In this document: one piece after another, positions 1-9,622 of the stretch | Layout: every line of letters begins with the position of its first letter | Numbering within the stretch: position 1 is the stretch's first letter | Source of the DNA: Allochromatium vinosum DSM 180 | Lineage (GTDB): Bacteria; Pseudomonadota; Gammaproteobacteria; Chromatiales; Chromatiaceae | DNA: 64,000 nucleotides | Direction: 5' to 3' | Assembly (NCBI RefSeq): GCF_000025485.1 | Contig: NC_013851.1 | Location: 239,001-303,000 of the forward strand | Translations under genes and position numbers: made by a program | The notes under the pieces: model-generated | Databases searched by the model: none | What the model saw: the letters and a program-made list of their open reading frames with translations, nothing else | What the model was told of the DNA's origin: nothing

Positions 1-779
1 TGGGCACCTCCAAGCTCATGGGCGAGCGGCTCATGACGGCCGCCAACAATTGTCAGCGCGGCTGCGACACCATTTTCGCGTCTACCCGTTTCGGCAATGT
101 GCTTGGCTCGCGCGGTTCAGTCATTCCGATCTTCCGTGAGCAGATCCGCCAGGGCGGTCCTGTCACCCTGACCGATCCGGAGATGACGCGTTTCATCATG
201 AGCATTCGCGAGGCGACGCGCCTGGTCATCGACTCCAGCGCGCTGGCCTGTGGTGGTGAGGTGTTCGTCACCAAGATGCCTGTCATCCGCATTCAGGATC
301 TAGCCGAGGTGATGATTCGCCAACTGGCGCCGGTTTATGGCATCGCATTCTACACATCTCTGTAAGTCGTTGAATTTCATAAAACACAGCCTGGAGCGTG
401 CTCTATAAAAAATCAGTGACTTACAGACTTGCGTGTAATGCGATGGGTTTATGGTCATCGCGCCGAGGACATCGAGATCCGAGTCATCGGTTCCAAGGCG
501 GGTGAAAAGCTCTACGAGGAGCTGATGAATGGTGAGGAGACCCGCCGCACCTATGAGCTGCCGACCTATTTCGCTGTGCTGCCGGCGTTGCGTCACATCT
601 CGCGCGAAATCGAATACAGCTATCCCGAGATCCTGTCCAAGGCGGTCGACAATCCCTACCACTCGGGTAACGAACCCTGTCTGTCGCAGGAGCAACTCAG
701 CGAGTTCCTGCAGCAAAACAACCTGTTGCATGAAGACGATCCGCCGCCGGTGCCAACCCAGCGCATTTGGCCAGGTTGA
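1..779 (+). pseudogene. UDP-sugar 4,6-dehydratase (polysaccharide biosynthesis SDR), 5' end outside window, interrupted by a MITE
   Basis: The reading frame is open from the left edge and encodes the C-terminal half of an extended SDR of the UDP-GlcNAc 4,6-dehydratase (PseB/FlaA1/CapD) type. The GTSK stretch at the left edge sits where the catalytic YxxxK lysine is expected, followed by RFGNVLGSRGSVIP and TDPEMTRF, which are typical of the family. A stop at 363-365 ends the protein inside an inserted 105-bp element (341-445). The same frame resumes after it with GHRAEDIEIRVIGSKAGEKLYEEL and runs to 779. Removing the element and one 9-bp target duplication (114 bp, 38 codons) restores one frame across VYGHRAEDIE. 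Family members make 4-keto-6-deoxy sugar nucleotides for surface glycans. As it stands the product is truncated and probably inactive; translation from an internal ATG at 429 would give only the C-terminus. Confidence 0.85.
341..445 (+). mobile_element. MITE-like element, copy 1 (105 bp, 9-bp target duplication)
   Basis: The ends form terminal inverted repeats: CATCGCATTCTACAC at the left and the reverse complement of CATCGCATTACAC at the right. Imperfect inner arms extend the repeat (CTGTAAGTC at 360-368 pairs with GACTTACAG at 418-426). The 9-bp sequence GGTTTATGG flanks it directly at 332-340 and 446-454. It contains no coding sequence, so it must have been moved by a transposase encoded elsewhere. 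A second copy in the opposite orientation lies at 2025-2129. The insertion puts a stop codon into the dehydratase gene. Confidence 0.85.
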
Positions 780-817
780 ACACGCAAATCTTTCGGCGAA
801 CTCAAGCGAGTACAGAC

Positions 818-2005
818 ATGTCACACATCCTCATTCTTGGCGGTGATGGTTATCTCGGCTGGCCTACGGCCATGTATTTTTCCGCGCGCGGCTATGCCGT
901 CACTGTGGTCGACAACTATTTCCGCCGCAATGCCTGTACAGAACTCGATGTCGGGATGCTCTATCCGCTGCCGAGTCTGTCTGAGCGGGCGCGTATTTGG
1001 CACGAAAAGACCGGCTATGAGATCAAGGTCGTCATCGGTGATCTGACCGATCCCGAGGTGATGCGTGGTCTGTTCGATGGGCGGGTCAAGTATCAATGGG
1101 CGGTTGATCCGACATTCAGCGGGATTCCGGAGACCGTGGTTCACTATGCCGAACAGCCCTCGGCGCCCTATTCGCTGATCGATTACCGCTACGCGAATAT
1201 CACGGTTTCGAACAATCTGCTCGTCACCAATAATCTCATGTTTGCGGTTCGGGATTTTGCACCTGAGACGCACATGATCAAGCTCGGTACCATGGGCGAA
1301 TACGGTACGCCCAACATCGATATCGAAGAAGGGTGGATTGAGATTGAGCACAAGGGGCGTAAAGGAACGTTTCTGTTTCCGCGTCAGGCGTCCTCGCTCT
1401 ATCACACCACCAAGATCATGGATACCGACCTATTCTGGTTCGGTGTGCGCATGTGGAACCTCAAGGTCACGGATTTGATGCAGGGACCGGTGTATGGGTT
1501 GGAAACAGATGAGTCGGCTGTCGATGATCGGCTCAAGACGTTGTTCAACTATGACGAGGTCTTCGGCACCATCGTCAATCGTTTTATCGTTCAGGCAGTT
1601 GTGGGTTATCCGCTGACGGTTTACGGTAAGGGGGGGCAGACACGCGGTTATCTCAATCTCAAGGATACGTTGCAATGCGTGCATATGTCTGAGAAGACGC
1701 CGGCCAAGGCGGGTGAGCTGCGTATCTTCAATCAGATCATGGAAACCTTCAGCGTCAATGAGCTAGCGGAGTTGACTCAGCGGGTCGGTCGTAAGCTGGG
1801 TTATGATGTCACGATCAAGAATATCGAGAATCCGCGCAAAGAGGCCGAGGAGCACTATTACAACCCGACCTATCAGGGGTTGATCGATCTTGGCGTAGAA
1901 CCGCACTATTTGACCGAAGAGGTCATGGAAAGCATGTTTCGGGTGGTGGCAGGCTATAAAGATAACATCCGTCAGGATGTGATCTTCCGTGGTGTGAAGT
2001 GGTGA
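818..2005 (+). CDS. sqdB: UDP-sulfoquinovose synthase (SQD1/SqdB family)
   Basis: A 395-aa extended SDR that converts UDP-glucose plus sulfite to UDP-sulfoquinovose. The N-terminus has the NAD-binding GGDGYLGW motif, followed by VDNYFRR. The family hallmarks HYAEQPSAPYSLID, KLGTMGEYGTPNIDIEEG, the catalytic YHTTK (YxxxK), VYGKGGQTRGYLNL and NPRKEAEEHYYNP closely match plant SQD1 as I remember it. The ATG at 818 is chosen because it places the Rossmann motif at the extreme N-terminus; an upstream in-frame start at 767 would overlap the preceding gene. No other sulfolipid gene is nearby. The neighbours are glycosyltransferases and sulfotransferases, so the sulfoquinovose may go into a surface glycan rather than SQDG. 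Substrate use is inferred from the family. Confidence 0.88.
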   Translation: MSHILILGGDGYLGWPTAMYFSARGYAVTVVDNYFRRNACTELDVGMLYPLPSLSERARIWHEKTGYEIKVVIGDLTDPEVMRGLFDGRVKYQWAVDPTFSGIPETVVHYAEQPSAPYSLIDYRYANITVSNNLLVTNNLMFAVRDFAPETHMIKLGTMGEYGTPNIDIEEGWIEIEHKGRKGTFLFPRQASSLYHTTKIMDTDLFWFGVRMWNLKVTDLMQGPVYGLETDESAVDDRLKTLFNYDEVFGTIVNRFIVQAVVGYPLTVYGKGGQTRGYLNLKDTLQCVHMSEKTPAKAGELRIFNQIMETFSVNELAELTQRVGRKLGYDVTIKNIENPRKEAEEHYYNPTYQGLIDLGVEPHYLTEEVMESMFRVVAGYKDNIRQDVIFRGVKW

Positions 2006-2024
2006 GGGCAGCAGAATTTTAACC

Positions 2025-2129
2025 CATCTCATTACACACTAATCTGCAAGTCGCTGATTTTTTATAGAGCACGTTCCAGTCTGTGTTTTATAAAATTCAA
2101 CGACTTACAGAGGTGTATAGCATGCGATC
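2025..2129 (-). mobile_element. MITE-like element, copy 2 (105 bp, decayed 9-bp target duplication)
   Basis: This is the reverse-complement relative of the element at 341-445, of equal length and with scattered substitutions. It starts CATCTCATTACAC and ends GTGTATAGCATGCGATC, and its inner arms CTGCAAGTC and GACTTACAG are kept. The flanks ATTTTAACC (2016-2024) and ATGCTAACC (2130-2138) match at 7 of 9 positions, consistent with an older 9-bp duplication. It sits in the 326-bp gap between the sulfoquinovose synthase (ends 2005) and the next gene (2332). The remainder of that gap, 2139-2331, shows no gene or clear signal. Confidence 0.8.
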
Positions 2130-2331
2130 ATGCTAACCCTGCGTGCCACACTTGAGCCCAATGGGCGCATCATATTGCATCCAGCGGTTCAACATGAACA
2201 GCCGATTTCTGTGTTGGTGACTTTTTGAAAGAGCCTATCGTGGCTCAAGCTGTGAAAAGCGCGTCAGCAACTTTAATACTATTAAAGTCACCGGCATTTC
2301 AGTTACTTTCGATGGAAACTAGGTTTTAGTA

Positions 2332-4116
2332 ATGCGTATATGCTTTTTTACTGCAAACCCATTTGGAATGTTTGGTACAACAGGAACATTTAAACTAATC
2401 GAGGAGGCATCAGTTGTCTGCGATACATACACTTTTTCTCGAGAGCCTATGCCGGGCAACACAATATATGAAGCGCCGGAAACTCTTAGTATAGAGTTAT
2501 ATGACTACCTAGCAAAACGACATTATCCGAAAATAATAGAAAAAGTTAAGGCTTTTAATCCTTGTGTGCTTTATATTTTTAACTACTCCGAATGGCCTGA
2601 ACTCGCTGCGGCGCTAAAAAGCCAGTTTCCAAAAATTCCGATCTTTCTTGACCTTCAAACTCCACTCCTAGCGCAGGGCGACAAACGAGAAGATATTCGC
2701 AGTCGCGGAGAGCGTGCGCAATGCTATATAACAAAAGTATTTACTTATTCAAAATCGAATATCGAAACCTGGATTAAAAACCCAGCTGTTTTGTATCATG
2801 AATATCCTCTTGGTGTAGATTGCGCCTCCGTCCCACCGTATAGAAGGAAAGCGCTAAAAAATCATCAAGGTCCATACCATGCTATTTATTTTGGTTCGTT
2901 AAACCCGCTGCGAGAAATCGATAAATTTGTTTTTCTCTTACAGAAGTCGCTTGGAGCGCTTGAAAAGCAAGTCACTCTTGACCTCTATGGGGATAAAGTT
3001 AGTGATCAGTACAGAGAAAAAATACTTTTGCATGAGGATTCCTGGCTGCGATTAAATCTGCGGCCAGCGATATCTCAAAAGGAGCTTTTTCAAAAATTTT
3101 CTGATTACGATTTTGGAATCGCTTGGGTTCCTAATACTCAATATACAGATTCGCCGTCACTTAAACTTATTGAGATGATGGCATCAGGTATGCCAGTCAT
3201 TGCGAGCAATACTAATGCTCATCGATTATGTATAGAAGGCTGCGAACAGATCCCACTTTTTGACGAAACAGAATTCTCCTTAACGGAGGCTCTCAGCAAG
3301 TTATTAACGCATTTAGCGTCCCATAACCCCACAATTAATATCAATGCCTCAAAGAGGTATTCTTTTACGAAAATATTCGCCGATCACCTGTTGCCGATCA
3401 TGGCTGCAGAGCTTGCTACCTTGGGCGGTAAAAGAGGCACAGAGTCCAGTAATCTACTGCAAGCCACCCCGTTAGATGAAAGTCTCACTAACTTAAGCTT
3501 CGACAAATCAAATTGTCCAGATTTTATAACGTATGCACTAATATCATCTTTTTACATAAACGGGCAACAGCCTCTCACGGAATACCTAAGAAAAATTTGT
3601 GAATACCGAAGTCAAAGCGAGTGCATTCAGTTACAAAAATATGTAGTCACGAATCATCCGAAGCAACTAGTAGGCATCCTTAATAAAAAGGATATATGTC
3701 TCACGCGGCCTATAGTTCTAGCGAAGACACTGGATAAAATAAAACAAACAAATCTCAAGGAATTATTTGATTTCTTGTCATGTAGATTCATAATAATTGA
3801 CCCAGAACTTTTGCTAAGCCAACTTCGGCTAGACGAGGTTATGTCGATATTCAGTGACACAGCAGTACTCAATGTGATCTTAGGTAGGCATGTAGTAGCT
3901 TCGATTATTGATGCTAAGGTGCTGCAGAATACAAAAGATTGTAAAAAAGCTACGATTCAAGACTATTGCGATGATGCACTGAAAGCGAAAAGCATAGATT
4001 TTAAAGTGCTTCACCAACTGACTCAGAAAAATGAAAAAAATTGTACTAAAAAACTGTCGCAAATATACTGCCGACATAAATATCAGAGTTATAAGACTGG
4101 CCTTTCGCTAAAATAG
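2332..4116 (+). CDS. GT4-type glycosyltransferase with long C-terminal extension
   Basis: A 594-aa protein with a GT-B fold glycosyltransferase in residues of about 1-370. Visible features are the N-terminal MRICFFTANPFG strand, a linker giving HEYPLGVD, the C-domain start HAIYFGSLNPLREI and the donor-binding region SPSLKLIEMMASGMPVIAS, which carries the EX7E-like pattern. It probably adds a sugar to a lipid-linked or exported glycan in the cytoplasm. Residues of about 400-594 match no family I recognise. The gene is strikingly AT-rich compared with its neighbours, as are the next two glycosyltransferase genes, which suggests they arrived together by transfer. It is separated by 17 bp from the next gene and is probably co-transcribed with it. 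The sugar specificity cannot be read from the sequence. Confidence 0.75.
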   Translation: MRICFFTANPFGMFGTTGTFKLIEEASVVCDTYTFSREPMPGNTIYEAPETLSIELYDYLAKRHYPKIIEKVKAFNPCVLYIFNYSEWPELAAALKSQFPKIPIFLDLQTPLLAQGDKREDIRSRGERAQCYITKVFTYSKSNIETWIKNPAVLYHEYPLGVDCASVPPYRRKALKNHQGPYHAIYFGSLNPLREIDKFVFLLQKSLGALEKQVTLDLYGDKVSDQYREKILLHEDSWLRLNLRPAISQKELFQKFSDYDFGIAWVPNTQYTDSPSLKLIEMMASGMPVIASNTNAHRLCIEGCEQIPLFDETEFSLTEALSKLLTHLASHNPTININASKRYSFTKIFADHLLPIMAAELATLGGKRGTESSNLLQATPLDESLTNLSFDKSNCPDFITYALISSFYINGQQPLTEYLRKICEYRSQSECIQLQKYVVTNHPKQLVGILNKKDICLTRPIVLAKTLDKIKQTNLKELFDFLSCRFIIIDPELLLSQLRLDEVMSIFSDTAVLNVILGRHVVASIIDAKVLQNTKDCKKATIQDYCDDALKAKSIDFKVLHQLTQKNEKNCTKKLSQIYCRHKYQSYKTGLSLK

Positions 4117-5988
4117 CCGCTTACACTTACAATATGAACATCATTATAATTTGCCGTACTGTATCTCTTGGAATGGGAGGTATGGAGCGAACAGCCTGCA
4201 ACGTAGCCAATTTTCTAGCGTCTAATAGTCATGACGTTTTTCTCTTTTATGAACGACTTGGGGCGGGCGAACCTGCATATAGCGTCCTGCCTTCTGTAAC
4301 GCTAATGGGATATGATAGATCCCGATCGTGGGATTTCATTAAAGACTACATCCTATCAATTTCGCCTGACGTATGTATTGTTTTTAGTGCGAGTTCTGAT
4401 GTTATTAAATTAACGTCGTATCTTTACGATACGGGAATTCCTGTTGTGATGCATGAAGGCAGTAACCCACAACGAATCATAGATAATAATTGGTCGAAAC
4501 CCAGGAAAGTTTCTTTAGATGTAGCAAGTCATGAACGTAATTGTATCTTGTCTGCCGCGTCTATTATTCGGTTCACATTGCCAGATTATATTAATAGTAT
4601 CCCAGCAGTCCTTAGGAGTCAGGCTGTTAGCTTTCCTAACGCGTTTAAATTGGCGCCAGAATGTGATACTAGCCAAGAGCGATATAAAAGGAATAAATTG
4701 ATCAACATTGGGGGGCTAAAAAGAAACAAAAACCTCCACTTACTATTAGATGCCCTCAGTCAAATAAAGTGTTCGATAAGTTTTGACTTATCAATTTACG
4801 GCCCCTCGTTCGATAAAAGCTATGAACAAGAAATAAGAGAAAAAATTAACTCATCTGGTTTGGCCAACAAAGTTTACCTTTTTCCAGAAGTGCGGAATAT
4901 AGAAGAGAAATATCAAGAATCTAGTTTGCACATTATCACCTCGGAAGAAGAAGGCTTCAGCAGTTCTGTTGTCGAAGCTATGTGCGCGGGAGTTTCATCA
5001 ATAGGCCTGTCCACTTGCAATGGTGTCTACCAACTAATTGAAGACAATAAAAACGGGATGCTTGTTAAAAGCACGTCGAATGTTAAGCGTGTATTGGAGC
5101 TTGCTGAAATAATAGAAAAATCTCTTAAAGACAGTGATTTTGTGCGCAATCTTGGTCTTAATGCACTAGATTCTGCCAAAAAATTTGATCCGAAACTGGT
5201 TTATCCTAGGTGGGCCGAATTAGTCGCTTCTGCCCAAAAATACGCTCAAAATGACATGCTATTTAACCAGCAATGTGAGGTTCACAAATCTGACGCTATA
5301 CGCTTTAGGGATGGATTGAGGAAACTATACATTGATACAGGGCTAATTGACAAAAAATTCTATACTTTTCTGGAAGCAAGTGAAGGCAAGCTTTCGAGGA
5401 AAATTCCTGGTAATAAGCATAAGTACGACATTGCTATTATAGGAGCAGGAGATCTTGGAAAAATTGGGGGTATTGAAGTTTCATACAAGCATCTTTTTAA
5501 AGGCCTATTTGAGCACGGGCTCAAAGTAAAGTTTTTTGGATACAAGTCACAAAACAAAGACTTTAATCCCGACGCAGATCTTAACTGGGTTCCGCCTACA
5601 TTTGATCTTGAATTTTTTGATAGGGGCCAGTCATTGGAGCATTTTCGTTTAATAAAAGGAATGATTGCACGGGATAATCCAAAATTAGTCGTAATAGTAC
5701 ACAGCTCAAGGATTGCGCAGTTTTTTGCAGCTGCATGTTTTGATTTGGGTATACCTTATATTTTCTCTATGCGCGGTTCGAGTGAATATTGTCTCAGATA
5801 CATTTGGCCTTGCTTGAAATCTCTACTAAGTACTGCTGAATTATCAGTACGAACACATGTGTTAATGCCCTCCTATGCTGATCTGTTTACGCTTAACGGA
5901 GTGAAAAATATTACTGTTATACCAAGCCCTGTTCCAGATGGAAAATTTGCAGTTAACCAAAAACTCTCAAGAGATGACGGCACTTTTA

Positions 5989-6958
5989 GAGGCTGTCTAA
6001 AAACTAAGAAATTGATTTTTATGTATATTTTTTGGAAAATATGGCAAGGTTCACGAGTCAATTAACTTCACTCATGTCGTGAATATGACTTCAAAAAAAG
6101 AATCTTCGCAAAAATACCCAAGCGATATCTCCGATGAAGAATGGGAGATTGTTGAAAGCATTTTCGAAGAACTTGAGCCTTATACAACAGGCCGACCAAG
6201 ATCAAGTGATCTACGTGAAATCTTGAACGCTATTTTTTATTTAAACAAAACAGGTTGTCCGTGGCGTTATTTGCCAAATGATTTTCCATCCTACAAACTG
6301 GTTAACTATTACTACAATAAGTGGACAGATAACAAATTGCTTGAAAATCTTAATACCGCTTTACGCGAGCAATTACGCGAAAAAAAAAGACCGAAAACCA
6401 GATCCAACAGGCGCGATCATCGACAGCCAAAGTGTCAAGGGAACCCCTGAGTCTAGACGGGCCTCTGGGTTCGATGGCGGTAAGTTAGTCAAAGGTCGCA
6501 AGCGGCATATCGTTGTAGATACAATGGGTTGCGTGCTTGTCGTGTGGGTGCATGCCGCCAACATGTTTGATGGCACAGCTGCACGCGAAGTGATCGCACG
6601 CTTATTTCTACTCATCCAATCCGTCAAAATTATTTGGGCGGATGGAGCCTACGCCGGGGCAGAGCTGATTGAGTGGGTATTTAAGCAGTTTGCCTGTACG
6701 CTCACTATTGTTAAGAAGCAGACCGGTCGCCAAGGTTTTCATGTCTTGCCACGTCGTTGGGTCGTTGAAAGAACATTCGCTTGGCTTGGTCGTTCGCGTC
6801 GATTGAGTAAAGATTACGAGCGTAAGCCAACCTCAAGTGAGTCTCAAGTTTACTTGGCGTCTAGTCGGTTGTTGCTTCGCCAAATTTGCAATAATCAAAT
6901 TCACTATAAATTGGCTACTAGCTAGAAAAGACTGTTTTTCCAGTTTCTAGACAGCCTC
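5989..6958 (+). mobile_element. IS5-family insertion sequence (970 bp, 3-bp target duplication)
   Basis: Terminal inverted repeats GAGGCTGTCTAAAAACT (left) and GAGGCTGTCTAGAAACT (right, reverse complement) differ by one base. The target duplication TTA lies at 5986-5988 and 6959-6961. The element encodes a DDE transposase split over two frames (6079-6925). Repeat sequence, length and target size fit the IS5 family. It interrupts a glycosyltransferase gene in the sense orientation. Confidence 0.9.
6079..6925 (+). CDS. IS5-family transposase, two overlapping frames
   Basis: The first frame (6079-6450, GTG start, or ATG at 6085) carries the N-terminal domain SDEEWEIVESIF and NKTGCPWRYLPNDFP. 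The second (readable from 6278 to 6925) carries the catalytic core: D in GAIIDSQSVKG, D in IWADGAYAG and E in RRWVVERTFAWLGR. The switch falls at a run of nine A (6380-6388). Skipping one A there joins REKK to DRKPDPTGAIIDSQ, so a full DDE enzyme could arise by +1 frameshifting or transcriptional slippage. Alternatively, a single extra A may have inactivated the element. The C-terminus and both ends are intact. Confidence 0.85.
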
Positions 6959-7993
6959 TTAGAATCATCTACTCTGGGCGCTTTTCATTTGAGAAACGTG
7001 TCGATCTTTTAATTGAAGCGTTTGCTAAAATCCATAGTAAGTACCCTTTATGGACTTTAACACTTTTTGGGGAGGGTCCGCTAGAGTCCTATCTGAAAAG
7101 TGCAATCGAATCCTTCAACATAAAAGAAAAGGTATCAATTCTTCGTGAAAGTTCAGTCGAGGGCATGTATCGCCGTTATTTGGAACATCATGTTATAGTG
7201 CTAACTTCAAAATATGAAGGATGTCCATTGTCAATTAGGGAAGGTATGGCTAATGGCCTTGTCCCTGTTGCTTTCGATGATTGTTCCGGTATAAACGAAA
7301 TTATAGTAAATAAAGAAAATGGCTTGCTAGCCGACGGAAGAGATCCAGTCGTTTCGCTAGCCGTTGCCCTTGAAGAAGTAATGTGCTCAGATACTTTAAG
7401 GACTCAACTGTCGTCAAAAGCTAAAGCTTCAATCAGTCGATTTGATCCAGATGTTATCAATAAAAAATGGATCGATATGGTTATGTCAGCCCTGAGACAA
7501 GTTGAAGTTTTTGATTATAATAACTGTTCTAATTCATCTTTAAGGCACTTTAGAAAATATCTTTATGCATTAAAATACCAAGGTAAACACGCGTCTGACA
7601 TACTGGAATTTTCAAATGAACCACTAACAAAACTTGAGCGGTTGTACTATGCATTACTGTCAGAATCTCCACTTTTTGATAACCGATTTTATTTAGAGAC
7701 TTATTATCATGTCAAGGAGAAGGGAGAAGACCCACTTCTTCATTACATTAACGAAGGATGGTTGCTAGGGTATAATCCGTCGGAAAACTTTTGTACGGTT
7801 GATTATATTTCAAAATATCAACTACATGATCTTAATTACTGTCCTTTAGTGTATTTTTATCTCTTCGGTTGGTTAATTGGACACCACCCAATTCACACAG
7901 GCATTTCTAGAAGTCCTGCCTCTTTCACAACGGTTCCTTTGCGTAAAGAGTGGCAAAAAGATACTGATGCAGTTTTAAAGTGGATGCAAAATA

Positions 7994-9622
7994 ATGAAGA
8001 ATGGGAAATTTAATTTAATTGCTTGGTATCACGGAAATAGATCACAATTTGTTGCTCTTCTGCACTCGATTGTTAAAAATAACTTCTATTTGAATATAGA
8101 GGTAACTGTTGGTACGTCTCGCCCACGTGAGGCAGTTTATTTGATAAGACCTTTTTTGAAGTATTTTTTTATTCGCGTTGTCCGACTGAATCAAGGTGAT
8201 AATTTTTTGGGAGTCGTTAATTCTGCGCAAAATACCTTATGTCAAAATATCTTAATATCTGCATATAATCCGATCTTTGAAAGAGATTTTTTGCCAGCGT
8301 TTATCGATCAGCTTCACAAAGAAATTCAAAAACCTCTGGGTCGGATTAGGACGTTAAGTGGAAATGGTGGAAAATTTTTACTATTGGATAATAGTATAAA
8401 AACGATACCCCTAAGCACTAATGAAATTAACTTTATTAGCTCGTTTGTTTGTGGTGCCAGTGATAATAAACATTATCTTAACCAAAGATCGGCACAAAAC
8501 GCTAAACATGCAAACTTTCAGCTTAACATTTTATTTGTTGGCCCTTGGGCTTTTTCCCTAGATACTGGATTGAAGAACATAGATCTTATATATCCGTCTT
8601 TGTTAACAGCGTTAAAAGGGTGTAAATTTCACATATTGCATGGCGCACCAAAAAGACCTGAATTCACGAATAGTCTTCTTAATTGTTATGATGTTACTTT
8701 TCATTCTGTCTGCGATAACACAATTAAAGCTTGGATGGCTAAGTGTATTGAGATCGGAAAGCAATACAATATAGACATATTTACAAATGTATTTTATGGT
8801 TTTTATTTCGGATATTTTGCTGCAAAAACTGCAAATATTCTTGGGAAAAAATCAGTGGTGAGGTTCCCCGCGAACGAAATTGCTGTCAGAGTTCTGCAAG
8901 GGGTATATGACGATATTGATGGTGATACTCGAAAAGCGCTTGATCTTAGGCAGGAACGTGCTGCTGTCCAATTGGCCGACAAGGTAATAGCTGTATCTCC
9001 GATTGAACAACAACGTTTAAAACAGTTATCTAATGATCGCGGCAAAGTTTTCTGGTGTATGCGCGGAGTTGATCTTAATCTTTATCGTCCAGAGGAAAAA
9101 CGTAAACAACGGGTAGCAAATAATTTTTTGTTTGCTGGCAGGAGTGCGAAAGTTAAAGGTCATGAACTAATTGAAGGTGCGGCGCAGATTATTGAAAATT
9201 ACGATCCAGATATTCGCTTTTACTTTGCTGGACAGTTTGAAAAAAAGGTTGAGGGTAATCGAGTCTATCTTGGTTATTTGAGGCACGACGAGTTACGCCT
9301 AACCTATGGTCTTATGGATGGGTTAATTTTACCTTCTGCGTGTGAGGGTTTTGCGAACGTTGTTGTGGAAGCTTGTGCTTGCGGGCTTCCCTGTTTAATA
9401 AGTCAGGAAATAAGTAACGCGCTTTTTCAACACGGGAAAAATGTTCTTATTTTCAAGCGCACTGCTAATGATATAACTGAAAAAGTTCTAAGCATTAAGA
9501 ATGACCAGCAACTTTTCTTGCGTTTGCAGCGCAAGTCTCGTGAGCTCGCAGAAAAAACATTCGACAGTAGCTACTGGGGTGAAGAATATCGAAGTATAGT
9601 ACTTGGAGAAAGATGCACCTAA
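7994..9622 (+). CDS. GT4-type glycosyltransferase with N-terminal degenerate GT-A-like module
   Basis: A 542-aa protein whose start overlaps the end of the preceding glycosyltransferase by 20 bp, which suggests translational coupling. Residues of about 5-110 (NLIAWYHGNRSQFVALLHS, IEVTVGT, YLIRPFLKYFFIRVV) resemble a degenerate GT2-like fold and match a segment in the GT2 protein at 13237-14643. From about residue 175 it is a GT-B protein: LNILFVGPWAFSLDTG, KVIAVSPIEQQRL, MRGVDLNLYRPEEK, NNFLFAGRSAKVKGHELI and CEGFANVVVEACACGLPCL, the last with the EX7E donor motif. AT-rich like its upstream neighbours. A role in building the same surface glycan is inferred. Confidence 0.78.
   Translation: MKNGKFNLIAWYHGNRSQFVALLHSIVKNNFYLNIEVTVGTSRPREAVYLIRPFLKYFFIRVVRLNQGDNFLGVVNSAQNTLCQNILISAYNPIFERDFLPAFIDQLHKEIQKPLGRIRTLSGNGGKFLLLDNSIKTIPLSTNEINFISSFVCGASDNKHYLNQRSAQNAKHANFQLNILFVGPWAFSLDTGLKNIDLIYPSLLTALKGCKFHILHGAPKRPEFTNSLLNCYDVTFHSVCDNTIKAWMAKCIEIGKQYNIDIFTNVFYGFYFGYFAAKTANILGKKSVVRFPANEIAVRVLQGVYDDIDGDTRKALDLRQERAAVQLADKVIAVSPIEQQRLKQLSNDRGKVFWCMRGVDLNLYRPEEKRKQRVANNFLFAGRSAKVKGHELIEGAAQIIENYDPDIRFYFAGQFEKKVEGNRVYLGYLRHDELRLTYGLMDGLILPSACEGFANVVVEACACGLPCLISQEISNALFQHGKNVLIFKRTANDITEKVLSIKNDQQLFLRLQRKSRELAEKTFDSSYWGEEYRSIVLGERCT

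Larger units (their letters stand above)
4134..8013 (+). pseudogene. Tandem-domain GT4 glycosyltransferase (968 aa if restored), split by an IS5-type element
   Basis: Before the insertion (4134-5988) it encodes one GT4 domain (residues about 1-375, GGMERTACNVANFL, SEEEGFSSSVVEAMCAG) and the N-terminal half of a second (from KYDIAIIGAGDLGKIGG). After the insertion (6962-8013) the frame continues with IIYSGRFSFEKRVDLLIEAF and KYEGCPLSIREGMANGLVP, the C-terminal half of the second domain. Joining 5988 to 6962 gives an uninterrupted 968-aa frame. The last ~120 residues carry two copies of a pattern resembling LFDxxFYL...DPLLHYxxEGWLxGxNP, seen in other large polysaccharide glycosyltransferases. 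As it stands, the first part runs to a stop at 6065 inside the element (643 aa) and an ORF can restart at 7165. Function is probably lost unless the element excises precisely. Confidence 0.85.
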
